Shown piece by piece: positions 6,370-13,800 of a stretch of DNA of 14,987 nt. Made by a program: the position numbers and the translations under genes. Each line of letters opens with the position of its first letter. The stretch's first letter is position 1. Source of the DNA: DATDRS01 sp035291605 (GTDB taxonomy: Bacteria; Chloroflexota; Anaerolineae; Anaerolineales; UBA6663); contig DATDRS010000273.1 in NCBI GenBank assembly GCA_035291605.1, positions 1-14,987 on the forward strand, written 5' to 3'. The notes under the pieces were generated by a model. The model was given only the letters and a program-made list of their open reading frames with translations. It was not told the origin of the DNA and searched no databases.

Positions 6370-7503
6370 CTACGAAGCGGTGGAGAGGTTACAGTAAATG
6401 CCGAATAGTTGCTTCGCTGACTCGCCCCAACTGAACTCGCGCACACGTCCGTAGCCTTTGGCGATCAGATCGGCGCGCAAATTTTCGTCAGTCAAGGCCT
6501 TGTCCAGCGCAGCCTCCAGGGCCTCCACGTCGGTGGGGGAGACGAGCAGAGCAGCATCTCCGGCGACTTCCGGCATTGAAGAGGCTGTGGAGGTGACGAC
6601 GGGCGTGCCGCATGCCATGGCTTCGAGGATGGTAAGGCCGAAGCCTTCGTACAGGGACGGGTAGGCCACGACGCGAGCGGCGGAGTACAGGGCGGGCAAG
6701 TCGGCGTCGGCGACGAAGCCAGGGAAGATGACGCGCCGGCTCAAGCCCAGTCTTCCGACTTCGGCGAAGATGGCATCAAATAGCCAACCCTGGCCGCCGG
6801 CGATCACCAATTTGAGGTCGGTGTGGCGCAGCCGGGCTAAGGCCTGGATCAACCGGGCGTAGTTCTTGCGCGGCTGAAGCGTGCCGACGGCCAGGATGAA
6901 CGGGGCTGGGCCAATGCCATACTTCGCGCGGACGGCCTGCAACCGGGCAGGATTGGCGACCGGCTTGAAGGACTCATTCACGCCGTTGTAGAGGACGGAG
7001 ATTTTGTGTGGGGGCGTATGGTACAGTTCTATCAGATCGGCGCGCGTAGCCTGCGACACAGCGAGGATGTGATCGGCGCGCGCCACCGAACGGGGCACAA
7101 CGCTGCTTAAGTAGTGCAGGAGGCCGGGAGCCGCGGAACCGGGGTCGCGGACAAACGATAGGTCGTGCACCGTCAGCAGGGTGCGCGTGCTCCGGCGGAC
7201 AGGGGGGAGAGTGAAGTCCGGGGAGTGGAAAATGTCAATCGGCCCGGTGATCCACTCCACGGGCAACGGCGCACGCACGCGATGCCACAACCGGGCGAGC
7301 CAGATGTCGTGGAAGGGCAGGGAGGTGACGTGGAAGTTGGGACCGAGCGGTGGCAGGGGCCGGGGCCGGTCGCGCGAGGCAAAAAAAATCCGGTACTGCG
7401 TCTGGTGATCCGCCGCTGCGATTGCGCCTAGTAACTCACGGGTATATCGGCCAATGCCGCCGCCTTGCTGGACGGCGGAGGTGGCGTCAAACCCGATGCG
7501 CAT
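6370..7503 (-). CDS. Glycosyltransferase family 4 (GT-B fold)
   Basis: This is a retaining glycosyltransferase that moves a sugar from a nucleotide donor to a growing glycan, at the cytoplasmic face of the membrane. The N-terminal half opens with MRIGFDATSAVQQGGGIGRYTREL, with the glycine-rich acceptor loop at 14-19. VHDLSFVRDP (112-121) and ILAVSQATRADL (146-157) are typical of mannosyl/rhamnosyl-type GT4 enzymes. The C-terminal donor domain has VGTLQPRKN (206-214, with R212 and K213 contacting the nucleotide diphosphate) and the E-x7-E motif YEGFGLTILEAMACGTPVV (E286, E294). The 377-residue length is normal. Its start lies inside the end of the response-regulator gene (17-base overlap) and lacks a Shine-Dalgarno, so translation is probably coupled. 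It is the last gene of the polysaccharide operon. The donor sugar is not predictable. Confidence 0.93.
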   Translation of the reverse strand: MRIGFDATSAVQQGGGIGRYTRELLGAIAAADHQTQYRIFFASRDRPRPLPPLGPNFHVTSLPFHDIWLARLWHRVRAPLPVEWITGPIDIFHSPDFTLPPVRRSTRTLLTVHDLSFVRDPGSAAPGLLHYLSSVVPRSVARADHILAVSQATRADLIELYHTPPHKISVLYNGVNESFKPVANPARLQAVRAKYGIGPAPFILAVGTLQPRKNYARLIQALARLRHTDLKLVIAGGQGWLFDAIFAEVGRLGLSRRVIFPGFVADADLPALYSAARVVAYPSLYEGFGLTILEAMACGTPVVTSTASSMPEVAGDAALLVSPTDVEALEAALDKALTDENLRADLIAKGYGRVREFSWGESAKQLFGIYCNLSTAS

Positions 7504-7897
7504 GTGCGCCGTCGGCGCGGCTGGCTAAGGCCCGGCGGACGTGCTCGACCAGTTCCGGAGAGCGCACCGGTTTGGTCAGGAAGTCACTTGCCCCGGCGGA
7601 TTCGCTTTGTCGGCGGCTTTCCAGGTCCGAACGGGCGGTGAGGACGATGACCGGCAAGGTGCGCGAAGGTTCGCTCGCGCGCAACTGGCGTAGCAGCGAA
7701 AAGCCGTTCATGCCCGGCATCATCAGATCGAGGATGATCACATCCGGCTTGTTCTGGGAGAGCCAGGCGAGCGCCTGATCGCCGGAGAAAGCCGTGTGCG
7801 CCTCGAAGCCCGCACGTTTGAGCGCCGTCTGCATGACGGAGGCCAGTTGCTCGTTATCGTCAACGATGAGAATGCGGGGGAGCGGCTCAGGCGACAT
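7487..7897 (-). CDS. Single-domain response regulator (CheY-like receiver)
   Basis: The 136-residue protein is one receiver domain with no output domain. Acidic pocket residues are D13 and D14 (ILIVDDNE), the phospho-acceptor is D57 (IILDLMMPGMNG), the switch threonine is T87 (VLTAR) and the conserved lysine is K109 (FLTKPV). All key residues are present, so it should be phosphorylated by a histidine kinase, none of which is encoded here. It overlaps the GtrA gene by 11 bases and the glycosyltransferase by 17 bases, so it is made together with the polysaccharide enzymes. It may act by protein contact on a kinase, a glycosyltransferase or the polymerase. The tail after residue 125 is short and without motifs. 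Confidence 0.93.
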   Translation of the reverse strand: MSPEPLPRILIVDDNEQLASVMQTALKRAGFEAHTAFSGDQALAWLSQNKPDVIILDLMMPGMNGFSLLRQLRASEPSRTLPVIVLTARSDLESRRQSESAGASDFLTKPVRSPELVEHVRRALASRADGAHAHRV

Positions 7898-8369
7898 CGC
7901 GGTAAGTCCAGTAGCGGTTGACGAAGAAGTTCCAGAGCATGACGACGATCACGGCGCAGGCCAGCGCAAGGTTGTTGCCCAGGTTGATGGGCGCAATCCG
8001 GTCCAGGCCCAGGGCTGCCACGGCGCGGGTGGTGAGAGGCAGGGTCAGCGCGAAGATCGGCGTGCGGATGAACAGACTGAGCACGCTGACAATCACGAAC
8101 ATGGTAATTTTCTTCAGCACGGGGCTGGAACGCGCTTCCGGGTAAATCCAGAAGTAGTTCCACAGGAAGTTGCTGGTGACGGCGGTGGAAAACGAAAGCG
8201 CCTGCGTGATCACTTCGTCCGTGATCGTGCCCGGGAGGTTGTAGACGAGGTGGATGAGGTTAAACGCGCCAAAATCCACCACAAACCCGAACGCGCCGAC
8301 GAAGAGGAATTTGACGAAACGTTTCGGCTCCGGCGATAGGTTATGCGCATACGCATAGAACCTAGACAC
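7887..8369 (-). CDS. GtrA-family membrane protein
   Basis: GtrA-like proteins are small four-helix membrane proteins linked to moving polyprenyl-phosphate sugars across the membrane for cell-surface glycan decoration. Signatures are RFVKFLFVGAFGFVVDFGAFN in the first helix, FSTAVTSNFLWNYFWIY before the second half, and the C-terminal NRYWTYRD. I chose GTG at 8367-8369 as the start because AAAGGA lies eight bases upstream. This start overlaps the preceding polymerase gene by eight bases. An in-frame ATG at 8397-8399 would add ten residues and enlarge the overlap to 38 bases, with no Shine-Dalgarno. Position between the Wzy-like gene and the receiver gene fits a role in lipid-linked sugar supply to the same glycan. 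Confidence 0.9.
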   Translation of the reverse strand: MSRFYAYAHNLSPEPKRFVKFLFVGAFGFVVDFGAFNLIHLVYNLPGTITDEVITQALSFSTAVTSNFLWNYFWIYPEARSSPVLKKITMFVIVSVLSLFIRTPIFALTLPLTTRAVAALGLDRIAPINLGNNLALACAVIVVMLWNFFVNRYWTYRDVA

Positions 8370-9840
8370 GAGCGGTGTCCTTTGGAGGTCGAGAAGCATA
8401 GGTCAATAGAGCCAGAAGACCGGCAATGAGAAAATGGATATTGTTGACGTAGAGATTGTCTACGATCTGGTGGAGACTGAGATGCGTCCAGGCACCTAAC
8501 AGCCCCAACGCCAGGCCGCGAGCAGTCCCCGTCGTGCGACTAGTGGCCCGAATTGTAAGGGCAATTATTGAACCCCACAAGATGACATAGGTCATAAGTC
8601 CCAACACGCCGGTTTCGGCTAGCACGTTCAGGTAGATCATATGGGCGTGCCCAAGCGCGTTTTCCCAGTTGAACAGCCGGAATTGCGGATACGCGGCGGC
8701 ATAATTGCCTAGCCCCACCCCGAGCCAGGGGTTCGCCTGCGCCATCGCCTGCGCGGCCTGCCAGTGCGCCAGCCGTTCGACAATGGCGAAGTTGAGATCG
8801 TTGATATTCGCCCCGCGCACGTCGGTGACGGCGACGAAATCGGCGGCCTCCGCCAGCCGGTTGGCGATGCTGGCCGGGATCAAGCCCGCACGGAGCAGCG
8901 CGAACCCGGTGCCGAACGCCGCGAGGGCCAGCCCTACCCCCACCGGCCAGCGACGGGGCAGGGCTACCGCCATGGCCAGACCGGCTGCCGCCGCGCCGAG
9001 CCACGCGCCGCGCGAGAAGGAGAAGTAGAGGGAGGCGAGCATGAAAGAGGAGGCTAGCAGGAAGGAGGAAGAAGCGAGAAGGAGACTCGCTGGCTTCCTT
9101 CTGCCGGCTTCCTTCATGCTTTCGATTGCCAGACCCGCGGCCAGGGGCCAGATGAGACCGAGGAACCCCCCATACGGGTTGGGTTGCTCGAATGTGCCGT
9201 AGGCGCGGTAGTGGGTACCCAGGATGCGGAAAGCCTCCGGGCCTTTCTCGCGGAATTCGAACTGCCATACCCCAATCGCCGCCTGGATGAGACCCGCGAC
9301 CAAAATCCCACCAATGATCCACCTGACTCGCCCGCGCTCCATCTCCGTAATCAGGATCACCATCCCGACCGCAATCTCAATCCATTTGAGCGCCTCTTTC
9401 AGGCCCTCTTCGATTGAAAGCGCCGGAAGCAGCGAGAACAGCCCGACGCCAATATAAAGGCCCAGGGGGAGGAAAAGCCCAACATAGGGGATGATGATCT
9501 TCCGGTTCAGCGCCCCCCGTGCGAGCCAGCCCGCGGCCGCGAAGGCGAAGAATATCTGGCCCCAATCGGCCGGCAAATCGGGACGCGCCGCGGCAAGATA
9601 GGCCTTTGCCGGGCCGAGGCTGATTGCCAGACTCAGGCCGATGGCAGGCTCCCACGCAGAGGCCGCGAGCAGGCCCGTCCCGACCAACAAGCCGAGTGAG
9701 TATTCGAGAGGCAGGCGGATGATAAGGATGCTTAGAACGAAGGCCGCGCTCGCCAACCAGGAGGCCGGAGAGTGCAGGAGGGACAAGGTAAGGGGGCGGC
9801 GGGGTGACAGCATAGAATAGTCTTGACGCCCCGCTTTCAC
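8362..9840 (-). CDS. O-antigen ligase / Wzy-type polymerase-like membrane protein
   Basis: A 492-residue polytopic membrane protein with about 11-12 hydrophobic segments. The Wzy_C-type signatures are AYGTFEQPNPYGGFLG (213-228), SFSRGAWLG (274-282) and NPWLGVGLGNY (370-380). They are followed by a large extracytoplasmic loop ending in GHAHMIYLNVLAETGVLGL (397-415), with the His pair common in ligases and polymerases. Such enzymes join lipid-linked glycans outside the membrane. GTG at 9838-9840 is preferred because AGGAG overlaps the upstream stop codon at the right spacing; ATG at 9811-9813 is a less supported alternative. Residues about 241-268 are encoded by a repeat tract, and part of it (SLLLASSSFLLASSFMLASL) forms a membrane segment. 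Ligase and polymerase cannot be told apart from sequence alone. Confidence 0.88.
   Translation of the reverse strand: MKAGRQDYSMLSPRRPLTLSLLHSPASWLASAAFVLSILIIRLPLEYSLGLLVGTGLLAASAWEPAIGLSLAISLGPAKAYLAAARPDLPADWGQIFFAFAAAGWLARGALNRKIIIPYVGLFLPLGLYIGVGLFSLLPALSIEEGLKEALKWIEIAVGMVILITEMERGRVRWIIGGILVAGLIQAAIGVWQFEFREKGPEAFRILGTHYRAYGTFEQPNPYGGFLGLIWPLAAGLAIESMKEAGRRKPASLLLASSSFLLASSFMLASLYFSFSRGAWLGAAAAGLAMAVALPRRWPVGVGLALAAFGTGFALLRAGLIPASIANRLAEAADFVAVTDVRGANINDLNFAIVERLAHWQAAQAMAQANPWLGVGLGNYAAAYPQFRLFNWENALGHAHMIYLNVLAETGVLGLMTYVILWGSIIALTIRATSRTTGTARGLALGLLGAWTHLSLHQIVDNLYVNNIHFLIAGLLALLTYASRPPKDTARV
9038..9120. repeat. Inverted, heptamer-related repeat tract inside the Wzy-like gene
   Basis: The outer arms agcatgaa (9038-9045) and ttcatgct (9113-9120) are perfect complements. 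Inner arms gcgag (9074-9078) and ctcgc (9086-9090) also pair, and the sequence between them pairs imperfectly. The block ggcttccttc recurs at 9092 and 9106, a 14-base period (two heptamers). The left half is purine-rich and the right half pyrimidine-rich, as in the other tracts of this window. The frame is open throughout. Confidence 0.65.
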
Positions 9841-9847
9841 TCTGCTC

Positions 9848-10801
9848 CTAACTCATCACTTTGTGGAAATAGTCAATGGTGAGCCTTAGGCCGTCTTCGA
9901 CTTCAACTTCGGGTTCCCAGTTTAACGCCTGCCTGGCCTTGGTGATATCAGGTTGGCGGCGCTGAGGATCGCCCTCCGTGCGCCCCCGAGGGATGAACTT
10001 GACGCCCGCCGGATTGCCGGTGACCCGGTTGATCGTCTCGGCGAACTCAAGGATGCTCATCTCGTGCGGGTTGCCCAGGTTGACCGGCGTGTGCTCGTCG
10101 GAGAGGAGCAGGCGATAGATGCCCTCGACCAGGTCGGAGACATAGCAGAAACTGCGGGTTTGTGAGCCATCGCCGTAAACTGTGAGCGGTTCCTGGCGCA
10201 GGGCCTGCCCCACGAAGTTCGGCACGACGCGGCCATCGTCGAGATGCATGCGCGGCCCGTAGGTGTTGAAGATGCGAACGATACGCGTGTCCACACCATG
10301 CGTACGGTGATAGGCCATGGTGATGGCCTCGGCAAAGCGTTTGGCCTCGTCGTACACCGAACGCGGGCCAACAGGGTCCACATGGCCCCAGTAGGTTTCC
10401 TTCTGCGGGTGCTCGAGCGGGTCGCCGTAGACCTCGGACGTGGAGGCGAGCAGGAACTTCGCCCCCTTGGCTTTGGCGACGCCCAGCGCGTTGTGCGTGC
10501 CGAGTGCGCCGACTTTGAGCGTCTGAATAGGCAATTGCAAATAGCTGGTGGGCGCGGTCTGCGAGGGGCTGGCGGGCGAGGCGAAATGGAGCACGGCCCC
10601 TATTGGCCCCTCGACGTAGATGTAGTTCGAGACGTTGTGCTTGACGAAGAGAAAATCCTCCCGCCCGGCCAGATGGTAAATGTTGCGCGCCGCGCCGGTG
10701 ATGAGATTATCCATGGCGACGACCGAGTGACCCTCGGCCAGCAGCCGGTCGCAGAGATGGGAACCGATGAACCCGGCCCCGCCAGTGATGAGGATACGCA
10801 T
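9848..10801 (-). CDS. UDP-glucuronate decarboxylase (UDP-xylose synthase)
   Basis: This extended short-chain dehydrogenase/reductase turns UDP-glucuronate into UDP-xylose with tightly bound NAD+. The Rossmann motif is GGAGFIGSHL (7-16). The catalytic set is T121/S122/E123 in TSEVYGDP and Y150-x3-K154 in YDEAKR. Family-specific blocks match UXS closely: HFASPASP (72-79), YWGHVDPVGPRSVYDEAKRFAE, RIFNTYGPRMHLDDGRVV, LTVYGDGSQTRSFCYVSDLV, and DPQRRQPDITKA near the C-terminus. The length of 317 residues is that of soluble bacterial UXS. It is preceded by a 72-base gap after the fusion gene and followed seven bases later by the Wzy-like gene. A UDP-glucose dehydrogenase to make its substrate is not in the window. 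An SDR such as dTDP-glucose dehydratase is much less likely given the block matches. Confidence 0.94.
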   Translation of the reverse strand: MRILITGGAGFIGSHLCDRLLAEGHSVVAMDNLITGAARNIYHLAGREDFLFVKHNVSNYIYVEGPIGAVLHFASPASPSQTAPTSYLQLPIQTLKVGALGTHNALGVAKAKGAKFLLASTSEVYGDPLEHPQKETYWGHVDPVGPRSVYDEAKRFAEAITMAYHRTHGVDTRIVRIFNTYGPRMHLDDGRVVPNFVGQALRQEPLTVYGDGSQTRSFCYVSDLVEGIYRLLLSDEHTPVNLGNPHEMSILEFAETINRVTGNPAGVKFIPRGRTEGDPQRRQPDITKARQALNWEPEVEVEDGLRLTIDYFHKVMS

Positions 10802-10873
10802 GGTGGTTTCTTTCGATGGATCAAGCGGATAGGATCGAGAAGGATTTTATCACAGGAGAGGGATGCCTCGCAT

Positions 10874-13800
10874 TCATGGCCCCGGCTCCCGGGCGAGTCT
10901 TTGGAGGTGCTGCATCAGCGCCAACGTCAGGCAAAAGGCATAAGCGAGGTCAACGAGGAAGAAGGAATTGTCTACCAGGCCGTGGGCCAGCATGTCGGCG
11001 ACGGAGGCCATGAGGCCGAGGCACAGGGGAAGTAATGCGGAATTGGTCGGAGATGAGCGCAGGCGGCGATAGACGCCAACCGCCGCTTTCCAGAACCCGA
11101 TTTGCAGCCACAGGCCGGAGGCGAAGCCGAAGAGTCCCAGACGGCTGAGGTAGTCGAGGGCGATGTTGTGCGGGTGCGAGAGGTTCGGCTCCTGCCATGC
11201 CTCGGGGAGGATGTATTTGCTCCGGTACTGGTAGAGGAAGTTGTCCGGCCCCACGCCGAAGAGCGGCTGATCCAGGAACATGCGCCATGCGGAGAGCCAT
11301 AACTTGGTCCGGAAAAATGACGTGCCGCTGGCCGGGTTCAGCAAGGCGGCAAAGCGTGGAATCCGGCTCAGAAAAGGGAGCGCGGCGAGGCTGGCGGCAG
11401 CCCCGGCCCCGACGACGATCAGCCCCCTGCGCCTCAGCCAGCCGACGAAGATGAAGGCCACCGCGGCCGGGATGCCAAGGAAGAGCGCACCCTTGGAGTA
11501 AGTGAGGAAGAGTGTGAGGCCCAGAATAACGGCGGCGAGAGCGTAGAAGAAGCGGCGACGGGATAGTAATTGGTAAATGGTAATCCGAGATTCGAGGTCG
11601 GAGACTGTTTTGCTCATCAGCGCCACGGCGAGGGTGATGGGGAATGCCCGACCCAGGTAAAGGGCCAGATTGTTGGGCGAGCCATAGACGCTGCGGATGC
11701 GCTCGACGCCGCCTTCGGCGGTGATGAGGTTGGTTTGAGTAACGTATTGATAGAGGCCAATGCCGGCGACGACGACCGCGCCGAGGACGAAGAAATCCAC
11801 GATGCGCCAAAGTTCTTTGCGGTCGAGTGGGGTATAGCGGAGGATGAAATAAAAGATCACCGGCTCAAGAATGACGACGCGGTACTCGCGCAGGGCGATG
11901 GCTGGGAGGGACGCCGTAGGGATGCTCAAGGCCGAGGCGACCAGCAGGGCAAGAAAAGCCCAGTCGAGGGTAGAAAAGGATGAAGGATGAGGGATGGAGG
12001 ATGAAAGAGGCTGCTCAAAATCAGAGATCGGAGGTTGGCGGCTTGAGGCCGGAGACTGGGGGTCGGAAGCCCGAGGCCGAGGGAGAGGGCCTTGCGCCTT
12101 GCGCCTTGCGCCCTGCGCCGTAAACATTGTCAATATGGGCCGGAAGTTGTGCAGGCTCCACACGACCAGGGCCATAAGCGTGGTGATTTCAACTAGCGAC
12201 GCGCCGCGCTGCCAGAGGGGGCGGGGTTGGAGATAGAACGGGATGAAGAGAGCGGCGAAGGCCAGAGCCAGGTCAAGGCGGAGGTAGAAAAGCAGGAAGA
12301 GGGCGATGAGCGAAAGGAGCGCGAACAGGAAGGAGGGCGAAAAGTAAAACACCCCGGCGGTGAGGGCGGTCACGACAATTGGCGCGGTGTCGCCGAAACG
12401 GCGCGCGATGGCAATCAAATCATCGCCAAAAGTCAGCCACGAGGAAAGATAGAGCAGAGCGCCGATGATCGCCGTGAGGAAGAGTTGCCCGGTTGCGCCG
12501 AGGCGTTCCCACTCGCCGTGGATGAGACTGTTGAAGGCCCCCCATTCGAGTTGGCGGCCAAAGTGCCACATGCCCCCGAGGCTGAGGAGGATGAAGATCA
12601 GAACGAGGGTGAGGGCGACCAGGTAACCCGTAATGGGCAGGCGGTGGCCCACCGAGAAACCGGCCACCGCCCACTGCTCCCAGCCGCGGTCAGGTTGGAT
12701 GACCGCAATGTGGACCTGGTTCGGGTCGAGGCCGGAGGCGACCGGGACGGTATTGACCTGTGGTCTCAAGTCAGGCGAGGTGAGGACCAGATAAGCGCCG
12801 CGTTCGTCGCGCGGCAGCCGGTTCGCGGGCTGGCCGTCAATCGTCACGTAAAGGTAGGCGCGATAGTCGGCGCGGCGGACTTTGAGGGCGAGGTCAGTGC
12901 CTTGAAAGGTGAATTCGAGCCGCGCGGTCTCAAAGGTTTGCGGGATGTCCGCGCCGAGGTCGGAGAACTTCCAGTCCCCGTAGTATTGGGCGGAAGGGGT
13001 CACCGCGAAGTGGTTGCCAGGAGGCGCGGCAAGTCCCGAGTCCGAATTGCCGGCGTTAATCGCCGTGAGTAAGGGGGCGGGTTGGTTATGCACATCCACC
13101 AGGGCGAAGCCCCAGTGCGGGTCGTCAGGCGGGGCGGCGGGTTGAAAGTTTTCGAGGGCCAGCGGCCCGGCCCACGGCCATTCGTTTCGCGCGCGGCGAT
13201 AGGCGGCGAGGGTGTATTCAGCCTGCGCCTCGGACGTGGCCCTTCCCCACGCCGACGCCTCATGCGTGTTCCAGCCGAAGTTGCCCGCCCACAAGAGCTT
13301 GTGCGCGTCGCCATTGTCCTCCATCACCTGCCGCAAAAGGGTAAAGCGCGAGAAGTTGAGAATAGCCGGATCGGCGGCGCGGTGGTCGGGGCCGGTATAG
13401 TAGCCGTAGGGTTTTCCAGCCGCCGCGTCGAAGTATTTGCCCGCCCCGAAATCGTAGAGCTGTTGCAGATAGATCAAGTCGCTGTAGTTGTCTGGACCGG
13501 TTTCGACGTTAGGTGCGAGGGCGGCGGCGAGGACGATGGCCTGTGAATCGGCGGCGTGAATGGCGGCGTAGGCAGCTTGCAGGAGCGCGGCGTAGCGCGC
13601 GGCTGATGGCGGCTGGCCTCCCCAGCCCAGCAGGATGTTTGGCTCGTCCCAGATTTGGTAGACGTCAATCTGGTCACGGTAGCGCGCGGCGAATGCGCCG
13701 GCGAAGCGCGCGAAGTCTTCGACGGAGGCGGGCGGGGCGGAGCGCCGGAAGGATTCTTCGGGAGGGTAGGGGGCGGGCAAGGCCCAAGCGGGAGTGTAGT

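Noticed and set aside
10802..10873. Promoter for the UDP-glucuronate decarboxylase gene in the 72-base gap
   Set aside because: A TAAAAT-like box (in gataaaatcc, minus strand) exists, but no acceptable -35 box is found at the proper distance. Read-through from the upstream gene is simpler.
12227..13072. Plus-strand open frame opposite the fusion gene (281 codons)
   Set aside because: It overlaps conserved domains on the other strand entirely, lacks a ribosome binding site, and has low-complexity Glu/Arg-rich composition typical of antisense frames.
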